Source: Cheilinus undulatus (taxonomy: Eukaryota; Chordata; Actinopteri; Labriformes; Labridae). Taken from it: a stretch of 64,000 bases of DNA. The DNA lies in contig NC_054882.1 of the NCBI RefSeq assembly GCF_018320785.1, forward strand, positions 23,998,719-24,062,718, read 5' to 3'. This document shows, one piece after another, positions 48,250 to 64,000 of this stretch; positions within the stretch are counted from its first letter, which is position 1; each line of letters starts with the position of its first letter. The notes beneath the pieces are model-generated. The model saw only the letters and a list, made by a program, of their open reading frames with translations, did no database searches and was not told where the DNA came from. A program made the position numbers and the translations under genes.

Positions 48250-51200
48250 TGCGCTGGAAAGGCGACAGGACGCGCTGTCTGCGGGGAGGAGTTTCCTCCA
48301 GAAGATGACAGGCGCGTCCAGGCGGCAGCGTGCGGACGCAAACAGGCGGCAACGTGACGCGCGATCAACAGCGGAGGATCGCTCTTATCCATAGATGGCA
48401 GTGTTGCATTACTAAGACAGCAAAGATGCACAGCATGCTGAGGGTGGTAAAGCCAAGTCTGTGTTTAGATGTGATAAGACCGAGTGGATTCCCTGATTAC
48501 ATGGTAAATATCTCACTCACAGACGCTTTTCAAGGAGTATGTAAGGTCACATTCAACACTGACCGTACCTGGAGGCAGTAGTACTTGCACAAATGCATAG
48601 GCACATTACCAGGGGCCTTAATGCAAAGGTGAAGATGCATGATGTGTGAGGTGCATGTCAAAAATGACTAAGAATTGGGATCAACATTTAAAATGTGAAT
48701 AAGGTGCCAAAAGTGCATAGAATAGCATGAAAATAGAGTTTAATAAACAAGAAAAAAATATAGTGAAGGGCCTTTAGAGGTTCAAGCCCCTCAAAAAGCC
48801 CATTATGTCTTGATATCAAGCACATTATAGATTAAATATATAAATATTAAATCAACGAAATACTGTCTTTCTATGCAGTAAAGTGGCATAAAGTAAATTA
48901 AGAAATTACAATTTGTGGGAGAATAAATGATTTTACAACTGTAGTGTGCATGTTAGTTCTATAACTTACACCTTGTGTTGAGGGATTTCAAAATACTGAG
49001 ATGTGGGGCGCAGATGGCCAAGTGGTTTAAGGTGCACCCCCTTTCCTGCACGTCATTCCCCACTCTCTTGTTCCTGTTTCCACCTCTATCCACTGTCCTG
49101 CTCTATCAATAAAGGCACAATATGCCCAAAATAAATCTTTATATATATATATATATATATGAATTATGAAGCTTAGTGCAAGTTCAAGCAGGGAAACTTT
49201 CATTTCCATTCATTCATTAAAAATCAGTCACTCCTGTCTCCCTTTTAAATTCTGAGCCACAACCTCTCTCGATCCAATCATTCTGCTGCTGTCATATTTT
49301 AAAATCAGTTCTCCTCTCCTCCACTGTCTGACTGTTGTTTGAGTGTGACACTGCAACCCTCCTCCACCCCAGCCACCTCCATTACATCTCAGGTCCAGCT
49401 TCCCCTTGCTTCCTGCATCCCTTTATCACTCCTTCCAAGTCGTCTCATCTGTGTCCAGCTTTTGCGTGTCATCCTGCATCCTTTCATCACCACCTCCAAG
49501 CAATGTCAGTGTCCGGGTCAAGCTCCTCATCTTATCCTTCTCCTTCCATCACCACCAGTGAGTGTCCAGACTTCATATGGGGGCTGTCCTAACCCGCTAT
49601 TGGCCTCACTACCTAACCTCAAGACATCACAATGGAGTCGATTTGCCACAGACAATTTACAAGAAAAAAAAAATCAAACCTTGCAAAATAAAATCATTAA
49701 ATTCCTATAAAGTCTCTCCTCATTGAAATATTGTTACTTGGTTAAGAGGTGATTTGTTACATTTGTAGTGCTGGGGCTCTAGTCATTGGAAAGAAATGCT
49801 TTAAATATTTTTCTTAAATTATTCATTAGCAAATGTTTTTCTTTTTGCATCTATAAAGCATGATTTTAGTTAGAGATACTCCCCGTTTGAGTTTGGACTC
49901 TAAGGTAGCCCCTTTTTTCTTTAACCCTTTTGTGTGCAAAAGCAGTGAAAATGGTAGAGGATGTCTCTCCCAGGAACCTAAACCCCATTTTACTTAAAAT
50001 GGACTTCTCTTCTTGAACAACTCTCAACTGGACATAATTGCCAAATAACAGCGATAAAAAGAAGAGAAACAACACAGTCATCACACTTGAGAATCTGTAA
50101 ATAAACTAATTGCTGAGATTATTATTATTTGGGAAATCAGTTGGCTGTTTATTCCCTATCAGATGGCTGATCCTAGTTTAACAGTTACTTAGACCCAATC
50201 GCAACTGCCTACTTTAACAATCTGATGGAAAAAGTTTTCACCCCGTCATGTAATTGAGGAGAATAAGGCTACAGATGTGTCACAATTTATTTTGATAAAT
50301 GTAAAGTTTGGTAATGAGAGAGAAACTAAAAGCAGACTGTTGCCATCATTAAAAAACAACACACACATGAGCCTTACCTCTTAAGGATTGCATTAAAGTG
50401 ACAAAACTCCTGTGCTCATAGAAACATCTAGGTTCCTGTTTTCTTTTTGAGCACTGACAAAAAACAACCCAAAAGGGCAGTAAAGTGGATGTAAATACTT
50501 TTGAGAGATTTTGCCGGGGCTTTCCAAATCTCTCAAAAACATGAGAAGACTTGCTCCATTAGGACTGGATTACCTTTGCTTTGTTTCAACTCTCCATGGC
50601 CTAGATACACAGAGAACAAAAGAGAGGTTGAAAAGCTGAAATGAGAAGGCTGTGGCTGGTAGAAATTTAATCCTTTTGTTCATTATGAAGCCAGGGTGGG
50701 GCTTCAAAGACCAAAGCCCAGGAGGAAAATGTAAAAAATGCAGCTCTAAATTTTTTTTTTTTTTTTTTTTTTACAAATCTTCACTCTTTAAAGTAACTGT
50801 GTAAATTCTACAAAAAAAAACAACATAAAAGAGGTATATTCAAATCACCCTGATCTTAACTTGAACACCAAAAGGCCAGAAATTCATTATTTGACAGTTT
50901 CTGAGTCATACCCAGAAACAAATTCATGCTAAAATACATCTAAAATGACATGTTTATTCATGTGCTGAAGGGATAAATGTTTTCTACACTTGAAGTTATA
51001 ACCAGTGATACATTCTTCTTATTGGCAGCCATTGTTCTTAAAACTTTATTTCCTTTTCTGTACCCATCCACATAGAAAAATTATACACACAATACTTCCA
51101 CAATACATGTTCTTCACTAACCAACCTTTTCATTTCCTCTGCATCCTCCTGCTGAGAAGAAACTCAACTGTGACACAAAGTCAAACATTTAACAAGCTAA

Positions 51201-51878
51201 ATGTTAATGCATGAAAACGGGTTAGGGTAGTATGCGTGCATTTTTCTGAGAGTAAGACCACATATAGAACAGACACAGTGTGACAGTACAGAGAATTAAT
51301 TGTCAAAAGAGAAATCCACCCATCATTGCTAGTGTTTTAGAGGATGTAGGCTGGTTACCAGTGAATGGTACTCCTGTTTCTAACAAAACTGTTTCCAATA
51401 ATATTAGAAAAACTGCTAAATTTGATATAAGCGAAGGGTGGCTTCCTTCATTAGTCATTTAATCACTTATTTGGATCATTAACACCCAAGCAGCTCCACC
51501 ATCAGTCCATAACTTAGGACAGAAGAATATGATGAAGCACTGTAGGCACAGCAGGCTTTTCTTACTTACATTATATACACTTTCTTAAACCTTCTGTTTG
51601 ACTTTGGATAATAAAGACTTACCTAGGGTTACCCCAGATAATAAAAGACAAAAAGAAAGAACACCTTTTTTTCAGGCTGAGTAAACCAAACATTCTATAA
51701 AAACAAAACTTTTTGAGACATTAACTGTCATAGCACGATGTTAACCCCAAATGATTATGAAAGAGTAGTTATCATATGAAGCAGAGAAGATGCTCAGTAC
51801 TGTAAAACCTGCGCCAAAAATTGTCTCTGTCCTTGCTGGAGTGACAAACTGACTTCGACAGAACAGTGGCAGTTCACC
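48250..51878. other. REEP1 promoter side and spacer to CHMP3
   Basis: The first about 150 bases right of the REEP1 ATG are CpG-rich ('gacgcgctgtctgcggggag', 'caggcgcgtccaggcggcag'), consistent with its promoter and 5' UTR. Then come a SINE, a TA microsatellite, pyrimidine-rich sequence at 49260-49600 and a T-run at 50750-50772. A TTTATT at 51045-51050 is a candidate CHMP3 poly(A) signal (minus strand), about 830 bases past its stop. No gene such as KDM3A, which separates REEP1 and CHMP3 in human, is seen. Confidence 0.5.
49002..49140 (+). repeat. tRNA-derived SINE followed by a TA microsatellite
   Basis: It opens with an A-box-like 'agatggccaagtggtttaag', then the body 'tttcctgcacgtcattcccc' and a tail with 'atcaataaaggcacaatatg'. 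The B-box segment present in other copies is missing. A (TA)n run of about 20 bases follows at 49141-49160. Confidence 0.7.
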
Positions 51879-54800
51879 TTAGCTCCTCAGAGCTGCCAGT
51901 CTTGACTGCATCGCTTCAATGTCCTCTTCTGACTCCTCATCTGAGGCTGCAGCAGCACCAGCAGGCTCCATGTCAGGCAGGGCGTCTGTGACTTTGCTCG
52001 GCGCTTTGCCAAGGGCACCTAAAAAAAAAAAAGCAAACAGGAAAATTAAAAGAATTTTAGTGCAGGGCTGACAGCTTCCATTTGGTTGGTCGACTGTTTG
52101 GTCGAAAAGCGTTCAGCACATCAAGATCACCCTGGTCGGCCTAGCGGGGGTCAAGTGATTGATAGAGCGCTGCAGGAGACAGAGAGGAGCAATGTGGCTC
52201 TGGGAAATACAGGTGGAGAGAAGCACAAAGTGACGCAGGATGTGCATCTTTGACACAAAGATGCAGGCTGCTTATATTGAAGTGATGTGCTAAGTGTCTC
52301 TGCTCTGCCCTCCCTCACATTATCAATTCCAGTGGCCAGTTTTATTCATCAGTGGGCCAACAGGTGGTATCATCTCATTAGAGTGTTCACATTAGTGTTA
52401 GTGTCTCTTACAGACAGACAGAAAGCAGAGAAGAGAAAAGACGATGCCTCCTGTTCATTACGTCCTGACCTGTGACCTTTTTCTAATTCACCTCAGTAAA
52501 TAAACACCCCATGCTGTCTGATATACACTTGTAAAGGAGATGGCGAGGGCAAGGACCAGTGGTTCGGCTGATAGTTGTCTTTCTAAAGTAATACGAAACG
52601 ATGATCTCGGGTTATTTTGTAAGCTACATGATTTTAAAGAGTTATCATGCCTTGATCACAGAGACCATATGATTAAAGGCAGCTGCATGCTGATTGTCTC
52701 TGAATTAATTGTTTCTTCAGTACATCTTGAAGAGGCAAAAAAATAGTAATGCTTCAAAGAGCTTGAAATGTTAATTTTTAAGATCATTCAAACTATCAAA
52801 GGCGTGCATTAAGGAACCTGTCATGGATTAAGCTGATCCTTAACCAAGTGAAGGGTTTTTGTTTATCAAAAACTTATCGACCAATTGCTTGGTTGGTGCC
52901 TTGGTGTAATTTCAGTCAACCAGGTTTTTCTTTGGTTGACTACAAACCTGATTTGGTGAACACAAAAAAAGATGCATTTCTGTTTTCTTTAAGTTGAACA
53001 AATCTCTTCACCTGCTGTGATCTCATAGAGGATCTTGTCAACCTCCTCCTCTGCTGCTTCCTCCATGTCCTCTCCGTCTTCCATGCTCTCAAATGTGTCC
53101 TCCAGCATTTCCTCGATGATGCCAGCCTGAAATATTGGTGTGTATAAATGAAGGCCCTTAGTTTAGCAACTTCCATTAACCAGAGGAAAATCTTTTAATT
53201 TAAGACACTATTGCTGACCTTCATCATTTCCTTTGATAATTCCCTCATGGTGGCCTGAATCTCTGGGATTTTGATGAGATTCTGCATGGCTTTCATCACC
53301 TCTGTGCTCTTCTGCAAGGACCCGGCTACACGGATTACAGCTAGAAAGACAAAAATACATTTCCATACGTCAGTCTCGAAAAGAACATTAAACTCTTGAT
53401 TTGAAAAAAAAAGTTTTGTTCTGCATTAAACATAAAAGAAAGAAAAATTTGACTCTGCAACTCTATATCAGTTCTTACCAAGCTGATTGTTCATGCTGAG
53501 CAAAACAGAGTTCATATGGGCCTTGGATGCGTGAAGTTTTGTGATAGCTCGCTTTGACTGAACCATCTCCTTTGCGAGGACTACACACACATCCTTTTGG
53601 CCCTTTTTGGCTGCATCTTTTATGGACCTTTTTACTTTCTCCTGCTCTCTTTGAATATCTGAAACAAAATGATATGCCTTTACATACAAAGAAAATAGTA
53701 AAAATACAACAATGTCACTGGCTCTATCATTAAAAAATAATCCAAACAAAAAATTGTTTGCATATTAATGAGTCATTGCCTCTAATTTAAGTGTATCTAT
53801 TTACACTAAACTAATATGATAATTTGGTTATTATTACAAACAAATATCATGCTGATAATTAAATAGTTTAGATCCTTGGTTCTCAACTGGTGGGTCAGGA
53901 CCCAAAAGGAGGTTACAAAGCCATTTTTAGTGGGTTGTGGATGTATACCTGGAAAAAAAGATGTGTTGCAAAAAGTCAATAAAAGGCTTTATTTTGAAGG
54001 AAATATCTCCATGTCTTTGTTTTGTCACAATTTTTGTTCCTTTTCAAGTCCAGACTACCACAATTTTCATTTACAAAATGGGTATGGTTAAAAAAAATCT
54101 GAAATTTGTACCGCAAATGTTCAACCAGAAGGTCCTAGTGGGTCCTAGCTAGTTGAGAACCGCTGGTTTAGATAAATGTCATTGCATAATGAAGGAAATA
54201 TGTAACTTTCCGGTCATAGTTCCAAACGATGATTGTATCTTACCTCGAATTTGTCTGTCAATCATTCTCATTTCCTTTCTGATTTTTTTAGACCACTCGC
54301 TGATCTGAAAAGATTAGTTATATTATTGCAAAATCCTGTAAATGTTTTGTTTCTTAAAAGTTACAGTCCAACAGCTAAACCATCACTCATTTCATCTTGT
54401 GATATAAAAACAAAGACATTAAAAAGTTCAAACTGCTAACGCTGATCGGCTGACAGATCCCGGGGTCAGCTAATACCAACACAATCAGGGTTTGTTTACA
54501 CTGAAGCGACTGACAGCTGACTGAGGTTAGCTTGTGTGCTAACAAGTTGTCTCGTAGTCATCAAAACAAGACTAACTGGTCGGTGAAGGGGTTATATAAA
54601 AAACACACAAAACCTTATACGAGATACAAACAATGAAGGGTAATAACAGTCTAATACGGGGTCTGACTGCTAGTTTTAACCTATCTCATGTCAGCCGTTC
54701 AGTTAGCAAGAAATAGCAACAGATTGAACGTTAAGCAGAGTAAATGGAAAGCTAGCGTTAGCGAGGTTAGCCAAAGTCGCTTTCATTTTACCCCCATTAC

Positions 54801-54893
54801 AGGTAAAAGCCAAAAATACATATATCATCGTTAATATCAGGTACCTACCAGCTCTTTAGGCGGTTTATCTGGTGTTCTACCGAAAAGGCCCAT
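51879..54893 (-). CDS. CHMP3: CHMP3 (VPS24), ESCRT-III subunit, complete (220 aa)
   Basis: Six exons on the minus strand: 54893-54849, 54304-54244, 53658-53479, 53340-53219, 53126-53012, 52018-51879 (TAA); 663 nt. It starts MGLFGRTPDKPPKEL, with the Snf7 helices continuing SEWSKKIRKEMRMIDRQIRD, AAKKGQKDVCVVLAKEMVQS and SLQKSTEVMKAMQNLIKIPE. An acidic stretch (FESMEDGEDMEEAAEEEVDK) follows, and the end EDIEAMQSRLAALRS is a MIM1 helix (L/M-x-x-R-L-x-x-L-R) that binds the VPS4 MIT domain. CHMP3 pairs with CHMP2 to remodel CHMP4 filaments in multivesicular body formation, cytokinesis and membrane scission. Length equals the family norm (human 222). The basic N-terminal helix is balanced by the autoinhibitory acidic tail. 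It is close to REEP1 on human 2p11.2. A miniature element sits in intron 2. Confidence 0.97.
53874..54165. mobile_element. hAT-type miniature element with perfect 8-bp duplication (CHMP3 intron 2)
   Basis: The left 'ccttggttctcaactgg' and right (reverse complement) 'cagcggttctcaactagc' ends belong to the widespread 'ggttctcaactggtgggtc' family. Perfect 'gtttagat' repeats flank it at 53866-53873 and 54166-54173. 292 bp, no coding capacity. Confidence 0.85.
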
Positions 54894-55517
54894 TTTATCT
54901 ACCAAATTAAATGTCAAGCTAAGCTATGTTACTACAACTGGCTGGCTAACGCCTGCTCTACTAGCACTTCCTGCTCTCGCCCAGGGCCGGCGGGCTGCGT
55001 TCCAAGATGAAGACTCATTCAGTCCTCAACAAGGAAACAAGTGGTCGTGTGGAATCGAATTCGACAATAAGTCGTGGCCATGGTTAAAAATAGACATTTA
55101 ATATATTCCTAAGAACGAATAAATATATTCTGACTCATAAGAATGAGCAAACCAACACAATTACGTTTGAAATCCTGACACCTCTTCTTACATTGTATAG
55201 CCTCAAATATATCTTATTTGTCTTATTTTTGGTTCCTAAATAGGGAATTTCAGTGCATATGTTTGGCTTTTAGACACATCAGCATTACTCAGAAAGTATT
55301 TATGGAGTGAAAAAGTACAATTAATGAGCCACTGCCATTTATTTTGTTTTAATCAGGCATCTGTAAAGTAACTTCAATTTTCTTGTTTAGTATTTAGCTC
55401 TGTAAATGTAGCTTGTGTCCCAGCAAACTCTTTCCTAGTAGAATTAATGTCTTCAAAGATACTGATAAATTTTTAAAATCAGGAAGCACTGGCCTACATC
55501 AACCTGAAAAATAATGT

Positions 55518-55695
55518 GTTTGGGGTGCAGATGGCTATGTCACACCCCATGTACGCAGGCAGCCTTGGTTCAAGTCTTGCCGGTGGCTCCTTTTCCATGT
55601 GCCTCCTCCTGATTCTCTCATCCATGTTTCTGACTTTAGCCACTGTCGCCCTCTGTCAAATAAAGACATTAAAAGCCCAAGAATATGTCTTCAAA
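55518..55695 (+). repeat. tRNA-derived SINE, longest copy here
   Basis: It has both promoter-like parts: 'ggggtgcagatggct' (A-box region) and 'ccttggttcaagtcttgccg' (B box GGTTCAAGTCT), then body and tail 'aataaagacattaaaagccc'. It shows the full order that the copies at 1140, 46640 and 49002 keep only in part. Confidence 0.75.
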
Positions 55696-56830
55696 AAATT
55701 CGCTCCAAGAAATAATTTAGAGCACTTTCCAAACTCAAACTAAATACATAAACAAACTTCTCATTATATAGCCTTAATCAATGATCATATCTCCTGTCCA
55801 AGTCATTCAAAAGTGGAGTCCCATTGCTGTCCTAATTACCCAAATGTGTCCAGGAAAAAAAGGTATTGGACCAGTCTCCACATGGGTAATTCTTCCTTGG
55901 AACATGATAAAGCCTCACTTTCTACTGAAAAAGATAAGTAACATCCACACAATTACAGAAAGGAATACTATGTTGGAATTTTTCCTCAAAGTACAAGTAT
56001 ATTATATATAAACTATAGCCATATAGCTATTCTAGCTGTATGAAAACTATTTTGATTCTTAAAAAAAGGGAAGTGAACAGTGCTTTTATAGCCACTTATT
56101 TTTTAACCTACAGGTTACAACAGGTGATTTCACATTTTTGTCACCAGATTGTTCCTCTGTTAAGTTTAATGCTGGACAAACTAAATAATTACATCATACT
56201 ACATCATATATGAAGGCTATAAATATGTTTAAATAGGCACTCTTAAATTTGAAGTATAACATCAGGTCATGTGTTATATGCAATTCAAGCTGTAAAGAAA
56301 AACACAACATTAAGATCTTAAGAACTGAAAGTGATATTTTCCTAATGCAGTTAAAAAAGTCAATGCATCAGTTGTGGCCTACCTAGATAGAAATATGCAT
56401 TTCAAGGTACCAATGTGTAAATATAACAATAAAAATTTAAGTTTCCAGAAAACAAGACAAAGGGCTGTCTCCAAAAATAGCTGTGCAATTTTGCTGATAA
56501 AAACCTAAGTTGTAGGAACTAGTCACTGTGTGGTCACTGCAGTAGCTTTCTTATTGGTCACACCAAACCAGACAAGCTTTAATGCTAAAATGATGGTAAA
56601 AGGTCATAGAACAACTTAAAATAATTCATTGTTATTATTTTTCTTATGATTTTATGTGTACTGTATGTGTGTAAGTGTATAGGATAATGAAACAGTGGAT
56701 TGCTGCCATTCTTAGTCAAGTCTCCCTTGATAAGATAACTATAGAGAGAAGTTTCAGTGACAGAAAGATGAAAAAGAGGATCTGCGACTCCTCACACAAC
56801 TGCAACTAAAGAATATTAGCATGTGGGCAC

Positions 56831-56831
<1 letters not shown>

Positions 56832-56873
<42 letters not shown>

Positions 56874-56888
56874 CAACAACAACAACAA
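56832..56888. repeat. Compound microsatellite (AAT)n-(CAA)n
   Basis: About 13 AAT units followed by about 6 CAA units, both uninterrupted. Likely length-variable between individuals. Confidence 0.9.
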
Positions 56889-57321
56889 TAATAATAGATA
56901 TCTGCAGATCTATATTTAGAGAGATTTAGGGAAGCCACTAGCTCAGGGTAATTGCATTTGTCTTCATTAAATCTTCACTTGTAATTTTCAACACAATTTT
57001 GTATTTTTTTAATTGGGGTTTATAGATGAAGAGTTTAACTAGAGCAGGCCACACCTGTGCCCTCAGTGTGACTTTGTTTCCCTGTCTTAAGGCTTAAAGG
57101 AAGCCCTTGGTTTTAAACTGTCTTTAAATCCTCACAAGCCGCTGATATTAGCCAGATATCGGCGACGCTGATTTCTTTGATCTTACATTTACGTGCAAAC
57201 ATCAACCCTTCAGCGCGTGAGACGGGGATGGAGAGACTAAACCTGACAGGCTTAATTTAGGGCAAACGTGTCTATTAAACCACTGCTGTCCCTACTGCTC
57301 GTGACGTACACAACTGTCCCC

Positions 57322-57424
57322 TTTCTAGGGGTTTCTAGAGTGTTCTGTTATCGATTGGTTGCCGTGCCAATCACGTAAGGACGATTGGTATGACGTAGCC
57401 AATCAGGGGCGTGAGGGGGCGGGC
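57322..57424 (+). promoter_or_regulatory. HSPA4L promoter: heat-shock element, four CCAAT boxes, GC box
   Basis: Five alternating HSF half-sites with exact 5-base spacing: TTC 57323, GGG 57328, TTC 57333, GAG 57338, TTC 57343; the two GAA-type sites are imperfect. CCAAT boxes follow in alternating orientation: ATTGG 57354, CCAAT 57367, ATTGG 57384, CCAAT 57399, with a TGACGTA at 57391. A GC box (GGGGGCGGGC) is at 57415-57424. No TATA box was seen. The layout fits a heat-inducible housekeeping chaperone promoter about 400 bases before the ATG. A short 5' UTR intron (donor near 57572, acceptor near 57689) is possible. Confidence 0.7.
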
Positions 57425-57710
57425 TTTAGAGCATCTGTCGGTCAGAGGCACTGGGTGATGCTAGGGCTGCCTTGGAGTGGGAGAATCCGCTCTGGACACC
57501 ATTGCTCCGTGGGATTACTCTGAATGAGTTTGCTATAAACAGCTTGACTTACATAAGAGCTAGTAATTCAGTGAGTGCTCCCTCAGCTAGCTGTCTTGTT
57601 TGTTTGAGAGCAAAAGACACGCTTCTCTGACATTTTATTTCTGAATAGAACACCATTTTACATCTATTTATATATATTTTTCTCATAGGTGTTGTGCGGT
57701 CGTTGCGTAG

Positions 57711-63417
<5,707 letters not shown>

Positions 63418-64000
63418 GTAAGAAGATTTTTTTTTTTTGCCATAGTAACATTTGTGATGGCAGAGTCAGTGTGCAGGTCCTCTAGTAAATGCTTTCAACT
63501 GAGTTGCCATTATACTTGAAACACTCATAATCCAAGGATGATGAACAAAGGTATTTGCTAAGGAGAAGTTTTTTAGAGATGTTTCATAAAAACCCATCAC
63601 ATTTGTTGAAGAAGCACTTCAAGGATGTCTTCATTTACTGTTTAAAGGATGAATTTCACAACCATACAGCTAATTTATATTTAAAACTAATTTGATATAG
63701 TATATTTGTCCTTTATTTGTCTTTTTAATACTCTATGCCATTGCCATCTGCAACAGAGATAGATGGTGTGTGTTTTGCATTCGTAGGCCTCAAACACACA
63801 TAGGCGGTTATTTTTAAAAATTGAGGTTTGTAGCGCATTTCAGCCTTTTTAAGCCTTTTTAAGCTTTTAAGGTCACTTAAAATGTACCTTTTGGGAAACT
63901 CTTTACAGGATGAAGATTGTTTTTTTTTTATCTTTACACCATATATGTGAAGACAGGGAAAACTGAGATCTGGGCCTCTAATGTCACACTGTGTGCTGGT
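63418..64000 (+). other. HSPA4L intron 12 (partial)
   Basis: It follows the donor gtaaga after ...RPEDQ. AT-rich to the window edge; I see no next exon. Confidence 0.6.

Larger units (their letters stand above)
54894..57320. other. Spacer between divergent CHMP3 and HSPA4L
   Basis: The CHMP3 5' side (to about 55020) is the local GC-richer patch and its likely promoter. A SINE lies at 55518-55695 and an (AAT)n/(CAA)n microsatellite at 56832-56888. The rest is AT-rich with nothing I can name. Open frames near 55781 and 55516 are SINE or composition effects. Confidence 0.5.

Noticed and set aside
48018-48431. Minus-strand 137-aa frame over the REEP1 first exon
   Set aside because: It reads a different frame from [11 protein letters not shown], without motifs; the openness comes from CpG-rich promoter sequence.
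52066-52950. Possible transposon in CHMP3 intron 5 ('ggttggtcgac' to 'ggttgactacaaacctg')
   Set aside because: Suggestive repeated 'ggttgact/ggtcgac' words but the ends do not pair and no flank duplication was seen.

Overview
The window is nuclear DNA from a ray-finned fish, most likely a percomorph teleost. Its genes are short GT-AG exons split by introns, every recognisable protein is vertebrate, and the non-coding DNA is full of Tc1/mariner copies, hAT-type miniature elements and tRNA-derived SINEs typical of teleosts. All exon joins below were made by eye from splice signals and reading phase. Five complete gene models and one partial model close in frame; ZFYVE28 contributes only its first coding exon.

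Layout. 1-4300: 5' end of ZFYVE28 (minus strand; first coding exon at 3950-3985, the rest lies left of the window). 7808-15538: complete CFAP99 (plus, 15 coding exons, 646 aa), a ciliary gene with an X-box-like motif upstream and three DNA-transposon insertions in its introns. 15539-19940: repeat-rich spacer with two hAT-type miniature elements. 19941-29339: a complete plus-strand gene for a 343-aa cysteine-rich single-pass membrane protein that I cannot name. 31982-34652: complete MRPL35 (plus, 4 exons). 34653-39872: spacer and probable REEP1 3' UTR, including about 1.7 kb of degenerate AT-rich repeat. 39873-48249: complete REEP1 (minus, 7 coding exons, 292 aa) with a long extra C-terminal exon. 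51879-54893: complete CHMP3 (minus, 6 exons, 220 aa). 57747-63417 and beyond: an Hsp110-family chaperone gene, best match HSPA4L (plus, first 12 coding exons, 525 aa), cut by the right edge, with a heat-shock element and CCAAT boxes upstream.

The genes do not form one pathway. ZFYVE28-CFAP99 and MRPL35-REEP1-CHMP3 are two neighbourhoods also kept together in human (4p16.3 and 2p11.2); here they are joined, with the unnamed membrane-protein gene between them and HSPA4L at the end. Shared themes are loose: ER and endosome membrane shaping (REEP1, CHMP3, ZFYVE28), mitochondrial translation (MRPL35), cilia (CFAP99) and proteostasis (HSPA4L). I found no convincing novel multi-gene system. The items most worth a second look are the unnamed cysteine-rich receptor-like gene, the REEP1 C-terminal extension, the hairpin-forming minisatellite in REEP1 intron 1, and the AT-rich repeat downstream of REEP1.
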